Made by a program: the position numbers and the translations under genes. From Thuidium tamariscinum (taxonomy: Eukaryota > Streptophyta > Bryopsida > Hypnales > Thuidiaceae), in assembly GCA_947034885.2 (NCBI GenBank), contig OX344753.2, positions 23,700,347 through 23,764,346 of the forward strand: a stretch of DNA of 64,000 nucleotides. Reading direction: 5' to 3'. Below are positions 34,816-48,213 of the stretch, one piece after another. The notes under the pieces are model-generated. The model had not been told where the DNA came from. It saw only the letters and a program-made list of their open reading frames with translations, and made no database searches. Within the stretch, counting starts at the first letter, position 1. Each line of letters opens with the position of its first letter.

Positions 34816-36330
34816 TTACATAAATATCCAAAAATGTTGAACATCATATATTATGCAAAAAAAATTATGTTTGATGTTTTGAAGGTATGTCTCTTATATC
34901 CTATACTGAAAATAGATGTTATAGAATTTCCATGCATATTTATATTAAAAATCATACTTTACCTATTTATATAAAAATTAAGAGAACATATATAGCTATA
35001 TTTTCTATGTAAATGATGCTTGTCATCAAGAAATACAACAATGTATATATTGTATTTGTTTATTGTGTGTATGTTTAGACACTTCAATAAATATTAGAAT
35101 TTTCTTTAAAAAAACAATTTAAGAATTTTGTATATTTATTTTGTTTATTTAATATATTCAATTCAATTGGTATCTAAAAAATTGTTTGATTGATAAATGG
35201 AATTGTCTATATTGAGTTGACAGAACAATTCATTACATTGCAAAAAGATTTTGAATATTCTCAAGTCATTTTTTATGAATCATTTTAATGCTAGAATAGT
35301 TGAAATATAAGTAAAAATGATTCACTTCAAGTTGCTACTATGTATGAATAAAAAACATTTTGATTTTTTTCTCATTTGTTACATATTTAATTTTCTATAA
35401 GTTTTGAAATTCATATTTTTGTAAGAAGTTCATTCAAAATTTTAGTGAATTTATTTTTGAATGAATAGTAGAAATAAGCTCAAGGAGTGCAATGAGCAAA
35501 AGCATTAGATATATATGTCCAAATAAATATAGGGTGCCAAATAAAGAATTGATCAAAAAATTATTATTCAATTTGATGTAATATAGCATATATAAAATGG
35601 CATTTGATATCTTTAAAATAATATAGGGTGTTGAATAATGGGTTGCATTTGGAAAAAATTAGGCCTCAGATACCCCCACCCACCCTTATATTAATTTATA
35701 GGACAAAAAGTCTTAATTAGTGAGACTGGCTTAAGAATTTCTAAGCTGACCTTAGGATCTGACCATGAATTTTAGAAGTTAAGAGTTGTTTCACTTAATG
35801 TTCATAACATGTTCGAGTTGACTTATCTGGTGGTTCAAGGATTTGCTTCAATTTTTTTAAACATTGATCTTCTTATTGTGCAATGCAAGTACTAAACTTT
35901 GGAGCTACTTTAAGGTGTTATAGTTTAGAAAACACACCGTAATAGACCTAAATCGCATTTTGATTTTTTCAAGATGACTCAAGTTTTGTTCAAGTTATAG
36001 TTGTGCCCATTTGGCTCAAGTTTTGTTCAAGTTATAGTTGTGCTCATTTGGCTTCACAATCGTAGAACTTTAGCAATTTTTGTTGTTGCCTACACTTGCA
36101 CAGAGCTCCCAATCTACATTTGAACTTTCTTTTTTGATTGTACTTCTTAAACACAAATTGTAGCATTCTATTGCACTTTGCTCATTGGTTGTAATGTACA
36201 GCTCCTTTTGGTTTCCAATTTGCTCTGAGTGAATTACCATGTACTTTTGTAATTGCATTCTATTGCTCCATGTTTGCATCAAATGTATGTCACATACACA
36301 AATTTTCTTGAGCCATCGTCATTGTGTAAG
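34816..36330. other. AT-rich intergenic, no gene seen
   Basis: No convincing frame or terminal repeats. A short direct repeat (CAAGTTTTGTTCAAGTTATA, twice) lies near 35970-36030. Confidence 0.5.
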
Positions 36331-36339
36331 TTTCAAACC

Positions 36340-37100
36340 ACCACATTTTAGAACATTAAAATTCACACAAAGGGCCCCAAAAAATGGGAAATTAAAAATC
36401 CCAGTTCATATTTCAAAACTTTAACTTTTAGACAAAGAAGACCAAGAATAATAGCGAGTGAAAGTACCCTTAACCACCATATTTCAAAAATAGAAATTCT
36501 ACACCAAAAGGATGCAAAAAAACAAAAAATAAATATTTCAAAAACACTCTATTTTCAAACTATATACTAAATACCAAAAGGATGAAAAAAATAGGGAGTA
36601 TAATTTTACTAACTACCATGTTCCTGAACTATCCTTTTGATATAAAAAAGATTTTTAAAAAAAGGAGGGAGGGGCGCGGGGGAGGGAGTGCAAGTTTCAA
36701 CAACACCTTTTCAAATTTTAAACCAAATACCAAAAGAATGAAAATAAATTGGAAGTATAAATTTCCTAACCACCATGTTCTTCAAGTATACATTTTGAAC
36801 CAAAAAGATTATAAAAAAAATAGGGAGTGTAAGTTCAAATAACACCTTCTTTCAAAACCTCGGACTTTATATCAAAAAGATAAAAAGAAATTGGTGGCAT
36901 AATAAATTGTTATTGTGGAAAAAAATAGAAAATGTAAAACAATGCTAGTGGGGAAAGAAATAGGCAATGTATCCAAAATGTGATTGTCAAAAAAAAGGAA
37001 ATGTAGAACATTACTAGTGGGAAAAAAAATTGGAAGTGTAAACAACGCTAGTGGAAAAAAATAGGAGGTATAAAAAAAAACACGTAAAAAATTGGAGTGC
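36340..37100. repeat. Degenerate tandem minisatellite, ~80-110-bp unit
   Basis: Repeating order of ACCACCATGTTC or CCATATTTC, then CAAACCAAATACCAAAAGGATG, then AAAAAATAGGGAGTGTAA. At least five diverged units occur. The purine-rich strand produces spurious short frames. Confidence 0.65.
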
Positions 37101-37426
37101 AAAATAAAAATGTAGTAGGACTAAAATTTTATACTAAAATAGCACATGATCTCTCTCTAAATATATATGACTATTGGAAAATTAAATTAATGAATGCCCC
37201 TTTTTAATTAGTTAAATTCAAAAATTACCTGATGATAGAATATTGAATAATAAATCGACAAAAAATAATACCCCCTAAAAAATACCTAGTGTTCACATGT
37301 ATATCCTTATTTTTTTAAATGACTACACCCCTTGAGGAAATAAATCATGTCAAATACAAAATAAGAAAAAACAACTTTAAAATAAAATTCCATAGGTAAA
37401 ACTTTCAACTATAGACATTTGCCATA

Positions 37427-37769
37427 AGAGGGTTTATGGGCCTCTAAAAGACTATTTCAGGGCTATTCCTTGAAATTGTTCCCACAGTTGTAGACCAATC
37501 TCTGTTGGTCAAAAATTTTGAATTTCAAGATTTTTTTTTTTGAACTAAAAAAAATTTCAGAATGTTTTGAAAAGCAAAAAAATGATTTAAAAAAATTCAA
37601 ATTAAAAAAAAAACATTTAATAATTAATCTAATAAATTAATATTCTCTGACGTGGCAATCACTCAACCACATTACGACGCTGATGTAGCAGCGTTCCTAG
37701 CGTTACCACAGCATTTGTAGCATTCGGAACTCGTAGTCTTCTAAAACGGCCAGAAATCCTCTTATGATT
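37427..37769. mobile_element. CATAAGAGG-end MITE, uninterrupted copy
   Basis: CATAAGAGGGTTTATGGGCC at the left and, on the other strand, CATAAGAGGATTTCTGGCCG at the right. The ~340-bp interior contains CTGACGTGGCAATCACTC. It is the empty-site relative of the copy at ~43897-46660. Confidence 0.75.
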
Positions 37770-39693
37770 CAACTTATTAAAAGAATTGATATATGATTGC
37801 CTTGATGATGTATAAGGAATATTTTTATATATTAGAAAGACATGTGAAATCACCAGAAAGAATTTTTTTTATTAAAATTTTTTTTTATCACTTAGAAAAG
37901 ACCATAGTAATTTCACATTAAATAATTTTTCTTAAGAAGAAAATATTTATAGCATTACATTTGTGTAGAAAATGCAATGCATAGGAAGTCAACAAAAGAA
38001 AAAAGAATTTTCCATATACGATCCATGGATCAACCTCCCATCATTTATACAACATTGAATTGGCAATGTTTTTTTCAAATTTCTTAATCCTTGGATCCAC
38101 CACATTACAACATCAACTAAGGTCAAAGAAAACTTGAACAAGAATCAAGAAAAAAATCATGTTTAATATGCAATTTGCCCCACTAATGTATTCAAAAGAA
38201 TGTTTACCAAAGGAAACATAGAAAATTATAAATACTACAATAAGTATAGTGTAAGAGGCTCAAAAAGCAATCATTTAAGCACTAATGTGCCTTTTTCATG
38301 TACTTCCTAAGATGGAAATATTTTCAGTTTATTTTTTAGTCAAAGAAAAATAGATGAGGAATCTAATACAAGTCATTTCATATTTTTGGAAGCGTTATTG
38401 AATTAGTCATGAATTTTTTAACACAATTTGGTCTAGGTCCCTACTTGTGATCATAGGCCCTTGGAAACCCATCCATGCATAGTTTGAAAAAAATGAAGCC
38501 TTGTTCAAAAACTAGCATTGCAACATGTGCAAAGTAATTGAAATGGTTTTTAAAAGTGTCCCTTTCTAAATCTGAAATGAATGCTTGATTAAATCATTAT
38601 TTCAGATTTTTCAATATTTGTAAGAAAGTAGTTGAATAGCAATTTTGAATTTTGAATTACATTAGTAGACACCTAGCCACTTAGTTAGGAATGAACCAAG
38701 TGTGGTTCTTAAACCATCCATTGAAGAAGTATAAACAAATCTCATCAAGCTCCATTGTAATCCAAAGTTCATTTTTCCAAAGTTCACATGTCCATTTCAA
38801 AGCCCCTACTGGATGGTTGAAAATGCCCACTTGGTTTTAGAGCCTTCTCCTATAGTACAGGGTTAGCACGTTTCTAATGATTATTTCTTTCTTTTCAAAA
38901 AGTAAGGCTTGGCATATGCTAAAAATAGAAAATTTCCCCAATAATCTTTCTTTTCACCTTGATTTTTTTTAAATAAAAATAAAAATGATTTCCCTAAGCT
39001 TTAGGCATTTATTTTCAAGATTATTTTCCATCAATCCCTACACTTATGATAATAAACATGCATTCTTGCATATGACATAAAGAATATAAAATTTGTTTCA
39101 ATATCTTCTGATAAAAACCTTTGGATTGCTCAATTTCAAATAAACAAAATCATTGGTATGGCGGGCCCACATTTTATCAAGGACAATAACAACTTGCCCT
39201 AGCATTTGACAAGTAGATACATCTTTGTTTTAAATTTGGTCTCCAATGGATACATATAAATGAGATCAATTATAAGCAAGCCTAGGCATATTTTGTTGGA
39301 AATACAATTAAATAGGAATATAGAAAGTCAAGTTGTAGAGAAGGACATTATCTTTAACCTTGGAGCTTTGATGTCTAATTTTTGAACAATGTACAGATTG
39401 AAATCTAGATTTCTTTCTCATTATAGCTTAGATGAAAGTCATCCTAATTTTTAGAGATACTTTATGAAGTTGTAGTCTTATCCAAGGGTTGGACTTGTTG
39501 TAATACTAGAGCACTTATTTCTCTAATATTACAAATGTGGAAGTATATCAAGTGGTTGACTTGGATTAACTCTAGTTCAAACTTGAAATTGCAAAAATGA
39601 GGTCATAGAATCAAAGAACATAAAAATTCCCAAAAGTCATCATGTCAAGAGAACTTCATTTCAAATTTTTTTAATAAACTTTACTCAAAAAAT
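37770..39693. other. Intergenic repeats, no gene seen
   Basis: About 38270-38870 resembles the interior of the TAAGGTAG-end MITE at 57413-57827 (AGATGAGGAATCTAATACAA, CATTTCATATTTTTGGAAGC, CCCACTTGGTTTTAGAGCC), without intact ends. No gene seen. Confidence 0.5.
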
Positions 39694-39825
39694 CACTAGT
39701 AGAGGTTTTGCCTGGTTCTGTTGTTTTAGTTGCGTTGATGATCAACAAATTTCTATTGATTAACATGAATTTTTTGATCATCAATGTGACCAAAAGAACA
39801 AAACCGGGCAAAACCTCTACTAGTG
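39694..39825. mobile_element. 132-bp CACTA-type hairpin MITE
   Basis: It starts CACTAGTAGAGGTTTTGCCT and ends with the complement CACTAGTAGAGGTTTTGCCC on the other strand. Pairing continues inward to TTGATGATCAA, about 50 bp per arm with few mismatches and a ~25-base loop. AAT flanks both sides (39691-39693, 39826-39828). Ends and 3-bp duplication fit CACTA. Confidence 0.88.
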
Positions 39826-39828
39826 AAT

Positions 39829-41336
39829 GACAATATTTTTCTTGTAATTGAATTTAAAACAAATTTTGAATTTTTCATGCCAAAATTTATTAAAAAAAAA
39901 TATTGTTGATAACATTGGCAAATCTAACCGTATGGATAGAATTTAAAACTCAAATTCATCAACTTTTAGTTGCATTTCAATTCCAAAATATGCTTCCAAA
40001 TAGCTCTTTATAATGATTTTTCTGAAATCATCAATTCTAGGAATGAGTCTTGATGCTTAGGGGTTGAATTCCTATATATTAAAATGTATCTTTCAATTAA
40101 TTGATTTATGAAATTTGATGCTTTCAAATAATTGAAAATAATACTGAATTTTTTATATTTTCAAAAAAATAGGTATAAAAATCAATTTATTGTGATCATT
40201 GAGATAAATATATAGAAATTCTATTGGTTATAAAAAAATGATATGATAATCCAATAAAATTCTAAAATTCTATATTCAACTCTTAAAATAAAAATTTATC
40301 ACCTAAAATATGAATTAAAATCAACTCTAAAACTTAATAAAATGCTAATTAGAAAAATTGTTCAACAAATTTGAACACATAGAGTTGAAAATTGCAATAG
40401 CTAATAGTCTTTTTATAAAATTCAAAATTTCATATTTGAAGTAGAAATTAAATTTATCAAGTTTCAATTCTTTTGTTTTAATCTCTAATTGCCTTGAAGG
40501 CTAAATTCCATATTCAATATATTCAAGTTAATATCTTAGAAAGAATTTGGTCAAATAAGTTCTTCTCTATTCAAAATAATGCTTGTATTATGAAATTGAA
40601 GCCTCTTTTTATATTTTCAATTTATTATTTTATTATTTTAAAATACTTTTTAAATCAGTTATTTAAATGGTTTAAATTAAAATATTAATTAATATTATCT
40701 TATGTGTCAAAGGGATTGTTGATGTAACAATTGATCCTTGTTGTCTAAGAACTTATAGTTTTTTTTGTCTTCAAGTCCTATCTAGTGTACTCTTTAGAAA
40801 CCATACAAATCCTATAGGTAGTCTCAAAAGACTATATGTAATGTGTTTCAAATATAAATATTCAAATATTTGAAGAATATTTATGTATTTGAACTTTAAA
40901 GTCGTTATTATATTCTTAAATATATTATTTTAAATTATATGTTGTCAAATAAATATGACCCCTTCGTTTGGATTTACTTGGGTTTCTAAATCCAAGGCCA
41001 ATGCTTTATTTGCAAAATCCAATTTATAGATATATGGATATCTAGTCATTTGATCATTTTTTGAATATGAAGAAATTTTTGCTCAATTAATTATACAACA
41101 AGATACTACAAGTTCAATGATCTTGTGATCCCTTCTAAACAATTATTAAAATATTTTTTCAAGAATTTGAATATAGAATCTTTTTCATTGCTATAAAATT
41201 AGGCAATCTTCAAATTTCAAAGAATTTGAATTTACAAATTTGACATATTTACAAACAAATTTCAATTTTTTAAAAGATAGTAAGCTTATTTTTTGAGTAG
41301 AATGACTCAAGGATCTAATTTTTTAGAATTTTCGCA
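39829..41336. other. AT-rich intergenic, no gene seen
   Basis: No convincing frame, RNA or terminal repeats. Confidence 0.5.
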
Positions 41337-41347
41337 CTTGTACTACT

Positions 41348-42657
41348 AGTACTTTTTGGTGAGCGTGTGAGCACAAGCTCGTGAGTGTAGAGCAAGGATT
41401 TTGTGAGCATAGAGCTCAAAATTTTGAAAAAGTAATAGAAAATTTAATTGTATTTGTTAAAATAAATTCCATCTTATTATTTGAATCAAAATTTATTATT
41501 TCTAGTAAATTTTAGTATTTACTTCCATGGACCTATTACATAGTTATGGTGAATTTAGATGAAAATTCTAATTTCAATCTTACTCAGAAGTATACATTAC
41601 AAAGATGAAAAAAAGTATCAATAATTTTCTATTGATGTATTGTTATTGGAGTTGTTTAGATTTTAGAAAAAAAATTGTTGAGAAGGATCTTTGCTACACT
41701 AAAATTTTATTTTGGTTGATCATTATCTTGTAGCATTATAAGTCTTCTCAAAGTCAATAGAAAGGTATCAGTTATTCCCTCTAGCTTCATTTGCATGTCG
41801 GTGGACTTGCTTAGATTTTGGTAAAAAATTTGCTTATAGGATTTGTTAATTATTTGTAGAAAGAGCTAAGCTACACCAAATTTCATTTTGTTCATGACTA
41901 TTTGGTAATAGTGTGAGTCTTCTTGGAGGTCAATGCAGGTACCTATACTTTTGTCTTAATGTGTTAGTAATCAAATTTGTTAGGATTTTAGAAGAAAAAC
42001 ATTTGGTTGATAGTGATTAATTTTGTAGTGAATGAACTTAGTTTCACAAAATTATTGATTAGTTGACCATTTTCCTCTAATGAGATCCATTGAAAGATCC
42101 ATCTAGGGATCCATTTCTTCTTTCTTGATCTAATGCTTGTTTAATTAATCACTTTGTTCTTATTTCTTGGTATCTCTCAATGACAAGAAGAGGATTGAGT
42201 ATATGTCATCTTCATATAATACTTATTGGACTTTTTTAGATTTTTGTAATCACTCCTCTCCCTCTTGTTTCTTTGTACTTCTCAACACCAAGGGGAATTC
42301 CATGGTTGTGGATATTTTTTTGGACCAAAGCCATGGAATTTCCTTCATTATTGAGAGGTACTAAGAAACAAAAGGGAAAAGGAATGATTATAAAAATATA
42401 AATTTGAATAGAATAACATCATTTGATTTCAAAAGAATACTAATTAGTGACCAATTTATTTATTTTTACAATCTAGTAAAGTGCAATAAATGGCACAACA
42501 AGATTATTTAGTTGAGGGACCACGGTAATAGGTCCACGAGAATAGACACTAAAATTTACTAAAGTTAATAAAATTTGGCTAAAAATTTTAGATGGAATCT
42601 TAAAAAAATTGTATACTCACAAGCTCATGCTCGCACACTCATAAAATAGCAATCCTA
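41348..42657. mobile_element. Mutator-like MITE, copy 2, with 11-bp target duplication
   Basis: CTTGTACTACT occurs exactly at both flanks (41337-41347 and 42658-42668). Ends are imperfect inverted repeats: GGTGAGCGTGTGAGCACAAG near the left end, and TATGAGTGTGCGAGCATGAG on the other strand near the right. Long (9-11 bp) target duplications are typical of Mutator-like elements. It is 1310 bp and lacks a transposase. Homologous to 21553-22997. Confidence 0.8.
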
Positions 42658-42668
42658 CTTGTACTACT

Positions 42669-43114
42669 TGAAAAATGTTTTCCTTAGTTAGATATTTCTC
42701 TGCAAATGGAAAACAACAATAAACATTTCTTGAACTATTTGAGTTTGAGAATCATTCAAAGTTGAAGTTTTGTTGAAATCAAGAGTTTAATTTGGATAGG
42801 GAAAGACAACCCAATAGAATACACAAGAACAATTATTTGACAATGGTTTTTTTATTTCTATATTTGAAGACATATCAAAACTTTATTTTGTGTTTGAAGT
42901 TGTTGAAATAAAAGGTGAAGCTTGTTTTATCTATTCTTTTGATTTAAAAAAATAATTAGAAGTCTGTATAGGGATATGGATAGAGTTATGGAAGAAAGGG
43001 AATGGCCAATGGATGAATTGTAGTCCATGTAGCACTTTAGGGTTTGGAATATACTTGCTTAGGTGGATGGAATGGAGGATGAAGTGGCATAGTTAATTTG
43101 GAAAAATTGTATCT
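42669..43114. other. AT-rich intergenic, no gene seen
   Basis: No convincing frame or terminal repeats. Confidence 0.5.
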
Positions 43115-43128
43115 TTGAAGAATCATAG

Positions 43129-43363
43129 AGGGTTGCTATTATGTGAGCTTAAAAGTGTAAGCCCTTGAGCATAGAAGACTATACACCTATGATACAAGTG
43201 TCTATATTATAGTGATTTTCTATGATTATAATACATAAATGTTATAAATACCTATATTATAGGTAGTATGTTATATATACCTTCAATGGTTGTATGATAT
43301 TTACTTATGTATATATGCTTAAGGGTCTCATGCTTACACTTTCATCTTCACATTCTAGCACCA
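43129..43363. mobile_element. Mutator-like MITE, short copy
   Basis: AGGGTTGCTATTATGTGAGC at the left pairs imperfectly with the right end (GGTGCTAGAATGTGAAGATG on the other strand); both continue AAAGTGTAAGC. Flanks TTGAAGAATCATAG and TTGAAGAGTCATAG differ at one base, suggesting a long target duplication. The end GGRTTGCTATT is shared with the right end of 41348-42657. Confidence 0.7.
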
Positions 43364-43896
43364 TTGAAGAGTCATAGCATATTGTGTATGACGAATTTTC
43401 TAATTAAATTTTAAAAATACTTTCTTAAAATTTTGTGATTCTCTAAAACCTATAACTTGTTCAATTTGGAGTTTCTATGTGAAAATGAAGAAATAAGAGA
43501 AGGTTGAATGTTATGAACTTTAAAAGCAAAAATTTTGAGGGCTCGTAACTTCTTAATGAAGAAGTATTTACTTATAAAATTTACTATGATTATGAATTGA
43601 AGTGTTAGCTTTTCAAAAAACTATTATTCTTTTAGTTTGAAGTTAGAATGAAAAAATTATGAGCTTAGAAGTGTAGTGTAGAGTTGCATTTGATTTGACA
43701 AGAGAGAGCGCTTTGACCAGCTATAAAACTAAAAAAGTATCATATTTTAAGTTGAAATTTGAAGGATTTGTAGATATTCATTTTAGCCTTCCAAAGAAAT
43801 ATTGCACTTTCAATTTGGAGTCTTGAAGCCATTGTGGCACTCATATTAGTGTCCATAATTTCTTCAAAGGGAACTTGTGTGGTTTATAAGCAATTT

Positions 43897-46660
43897 CATA
43901 CGAGGATTTTTGGACCTCTAGAAGATTATTTTAGGGTTGTTCCTTAAAATTGTTCCCACTAATACGGACCAACCCATGCTGATTTGAATTTTTGAATTTT
44001 GAAAGAAAAAAATTTCAAAATCTATAAAAAAGCAAAAAAATAATTTTTTCCATAATATAATTTTTGAAATATTTAATAACTAATTAAAGTAATTAACCCC
44101 TAAAGTTCTTTGACTATATTTTCATGAAAAAACCTCCAAAACTGCCATTTCTAATACAAGTACCAAATATTTGGAAAATATTGTTTTTAGATACATGTAA
44201 CTATCTATGGTGTTTACAAACTGTGTCTTTTCTCCCCCCCTCCTTGCAAAGTATGAAAAGATTTTGGTGTTCGTTGATGGTTACCATTCACGGTACATGG
44301 GGCCCTCTTACCAATGAAAAGATTTTGGTGGGAGGATACTAATCAAAGGTTTTACAAATATACGATTTAATGTTCAAAGGATGCACATTCTTTCCTTAAC
44401 ATTACTTGATCATTCAAATCTTTTTTAACATCTTTCTTCCCTATTAGTACATGATCATTGCTCTTGCTTTAATTATTGTTGTTCTTGCTACTTAATGTGG
44501 AGTACATTTGAGTGATGAATATGTTATTCTTTGTAATCATTAAAGAGAGTTCAAATGTCATGGCAGTGATCCTCTGAACAAGCAATATTTGCAAGTACTA
44601 TATGAAGTTTTTAATTTTTGAAAGCTATTTTAATGCAACATGCTAAGACCTATGATTTTTTATTTTTTTCTTATTGTGCAATAAGCCAACAACACTAAGC
44701 TCTTTATGGAAGGAGACGAAGCAAACCAAAATACAAAAAGTACGCCAACAATGAAACATAGGACCTTAAGTGTTTCACTAAGTTGTTAGCTATTATATTC
44801 TTTTGGAAGAGCCAACTACCTATTGTTTTGTATTTGCTTGAAATTCGGTAATTTTGATATCATTTTCGAAATTAGAAAACCAACTTGATGCATGTAGAAA
44901 AAGATTTTGCACTACAATGTCATGTTAAGCAATTTGCATCACTGTGTGTAGTATTTGGAGGTAAATTAGAAGATTTAGGGTTTGGCAATTTATATCTCGA
45001 TTTGTAAGCATGTTGATTCTTTCAATTGAATTGTGGTAGAATGAAGTTCTTGTGAATTTTGAATAAGGAATTTAGTATTAGAGTATGTTTGAAATTTTGA
45101 ATGTTGACATTTTATGATGGTTGTATTATTATTATTGTTTGATTGTCTTCGTTATTCTTGTTGTTTTTGTATTTATAATGCTTTCTTTGTCATTTGTAGA
45201 CAATATAGGAGCGTGAAGGGACAACTAAGGAGAATGAGACATGAGATTGAAGACAAAGTTGTTGAAGAAATTAGGGTTTTAGATTGAATTTAAAAGTTTC
45301 ACATTCAATAGAAAACTAGGTACTGTATCCCTTTTGAAATATGTATACAATTTTTACAACCAATGGAAAATTGACACATGTACCCTTTCTATAAATCATG
45401 TATGGTTTTCATTGTTTTTGACATGGTTCCTCACTATCTATGGTGACTATATGTGTACAGTTTATAGGTTGTCTACAGAAGATAGCTCCGTCAGTTTTAT
45501 GTTGTAGGTAGAGTAGTGCAGTGGTAGAGGGAGGTTCACTATAGCAGGACGGGGGTAGCCGTTTTTGAAAACTTTGATAGCCTACCAAAAAGTGACACGT
45601 GTATAATATTAAATAATTAATATATTTATTTGGAAAACCCCTCGTGAGTGACTATCCACTCTAAGTACAACCTACAATGACACATTTAACTATAGGATCT
45701 TGTAGTATGCTGGTTTGAGAAGATGAGGAAAAAATTTCAGAAATTTCTACCATGTAGATTACAAGATATTAGTGTTCAAAGTTACAAAAATTCTTTTTTT
45801 ACCACTGCGAAAATCCAGGCAATTGCACTTTACAAGCTCACATTTGCATGAAAAAAGTCCAAAATGGTAGTGCTTATTTGAATTCATTCTCCAATGCAAG
45901 TTAGCTACATACTTGAAAATTTTCAAATCATTTGGAATTGGACAATATATAGGAAAAAAATAGTAAGTAGAAAGAAATAGAAAATGCTTCAAAATACTAA
46001 ATTGTTAAGAATTTATTTTATGAAATTGAAACTTGCCAATCCCAATGGTTCAAATGTTGTAATAAGAAATCCACACCCAATGATTTTTTTTTCCAAAAAT
46101 ATTGAATTTTGAGTAAAATAAAGGACTTCAAAATTTATTTTAGAGTAGGAAATCTATAACTACCCGCAAACTAAAACTCTTCATAACTTTTGACTCAATA
46201 ATCCAAATAGAATGATTCAAAGCTTTTCACTTATATATAAATCTATAAAACCAATTTCAAATTTTATTTTCAAAAAAAATGATTTTTTTCTATCTACTTG
46301 AACTGCCCAAGCCCCGAGTTGAGAAATAAACAACATATCATGCAATAACTTTTTAACCATAGAGTCAAAAGTAACAAAAATTGTTGGGCTTTAAAGATAT
46401 TCCTTGTCCAGACCTTCTATTTATTTTTGGTCCCAAAACATGGAAATCTCTAGTCACACGTACTTGCCCAAAATAGTTATGTTGCCAAAAAAAAGGCATG
46501 TTGGTCCTTTAGGGGTTAATTAATATTATCTGACATGGCAATTGACCAACCATGTCAGCATGATGATGTGGCAGCATTTACAGTGTTCCCACAATATTCC
46601 CAGTGTTTGGAAAATTGCAATCTTCTAATATAACTAGAAATCCTTTTATGTCACTATCTT
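43897..46660. mobile_element. CATAAGAGG-end MITE split by a piggyBac-like element
   Basis: The left part (43897-44096) matches 37427-37625 and the right part (46516-46660) matches 37630-37769. They are separated exactly by the TTAA-flanked insertion 44097-46515. Confidence 0.75.
44097..46515 (+). mobile_element. piggyBac-like MITE, subfamily A, enlarged by a further insertion
   Basis: CCCCTAAAG at the left and CTTTAGGGG at the right, each next to TTAA (44093-44096 and 46516-46519). The ends and about 45690-46515 match the 1067-bp copy 59940-61006. An extra segment, about 44205-45685, interrupts the alignment between TAACTAT and TAACTATAGG; it is unclassified. No transposase seen. Confidence 0.78.
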
Positions 46661-47354
46661 TATACAAACATGTGAAACTTTATATGCACTACATGGAATC
46701 ATATGGGGGATTTACTATCATGTATATAAGTCTACTTGAACATAGACTCTTTCTTATTCTGAGCCAAATCTAGTTGTAGCTAAAAGCCCTATGTTTTTCC
46801 AAGGCAAGGCCTCTCTACTTGACAAAGTAAGATCTTCAAATTTGCAAGTTTTTTCTTCCTCTTTCTACACAAACCATTTGAAAACCAATGTCATAAAGCA
46901 TCAAGTGGTTGATCTAGTCAAATAGACAGAAGAATAGACAAAAAATTATTTTGGACTACATTTAGATACATTCCCTTCATTTAAAATAATTTATGTAGTA
47001 AGTTCTTGAAATGGTTTAAGTATCTTGAATTGGTAGAATTTCACAACTTTAGTGTCGTTTAGACTTGAAACCAAAATTCATATTTGTCCTAGTTTTGGAA
47101 TTGAAATTAGACCTTTGAGAATTGTGAAGATGCATGTTACAAAACATTTGCCTTTTGGAGTGTTATTAATTCAACAAAATTGACTATTTTATATATATTT
47201 ACATCAATTGAAAGGAAATATATAAAATGGATGAGACTAATATTTCAAACTCTTTCAATTGAACAATTAGCACCAAAGGATGAAACAAATCTTCACATAG
47301 TATATGACTACATGATATGTATGATAGCTTGTATCTAAACCTCTAAAAACTCAT
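46661..47354. other. AT-rich intergenic, no gene seen
   Basis: No convincing frame or terminal repeats. Confidence 0.45.
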
Positions 47355-48213
47355 TGTCCCCCTTACAGGACAATTTGGAGTTCAAGCAAGTTTTGATGAC
47401 CTCGATTTTTAGTGAGATTTTTTGAAACTTTCTCATAAGATAGGAAAAGTGATTTGGTATGTGGGAATATAATTTTCATTTCAATTAGTGCCCGAGAGCA
47501 AAAGTTATATCATAAAAAGCCAAAATTTCAACTCAACAAGCAAAAAAATAAATTCACAAAAAAATGAAATCAAAATTAATTAATTTTTATCTTATTTCTA
47601 CATGTGAAAGTTATAAACAATCTTTTTTGGGGGGGAATTTGAATGTCTTCAAAAAAAATAACTCATAGGATTCATTTATGAATGCAATTTTTACAATTAA
47701 AAAAATTTCTTGGCAAGGTTAAAATTTCTTTTTAGAAGAATCTCACAACTGGAATTATTGTATTTTGATCCCATGTTAGAGCTATTAACAATTTAGTTTT
47801 TCTTTCAATATTAGAGCTACATCTACATAGTAATATATTAAAGAATGAAAACCAAGCATTTTTAATTTAAAAAAATCCTAGACTTTCAATTCAATCCTTC
47901 AATACAATTTTTTTTTAATTTCAAAGTCTATAGTGCAAAATTTTCAACAGATGATAGTTAAAGTCATCTAAAATTACAAGACTCATAGTGTTAAAAAACC
48001 CTCTTTTTTTCAACTTTGAATGCATATATCTTCCAATCTATATGATCAAACTACATGAAATTTTTACCAAAATATCTTAGACAAATAAAGTATAAATTCC
48101 TATGTTTAGATTAAAAAATAAAAATAAAAATAGTTCTTTAGAATAAATACAACAAAAATGGCAGTTTTGAGTGGTTTTTGACAGAAAAATGGCCTCAAGT
48201 CGGCCTCTAAGGG
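47355..48213 (+). mobile_element. piggyBac-like MITE, subfamily B, degraded copy
   Basis: It aligns in order with 48818-49742 (TTTGGAGTTCAAGCAAG region, AAGATAGGAAA, TTTCATTTCAATTAGTGC, AAAATGGCAGTTTTGAGTGG) and ends GGCCTCTAAGGGTTAA, a diverged form of the family end. Confidence 0.65.

Noticed and set aside
36640..36700. Purine run GGAGGGAGGGGCGCGGGGGAGGG as a G-quadruplex regulator
   Set aside because: The motif is possible, but it sits in a degenerate minisatellite with no gene near, so no role can be argued.
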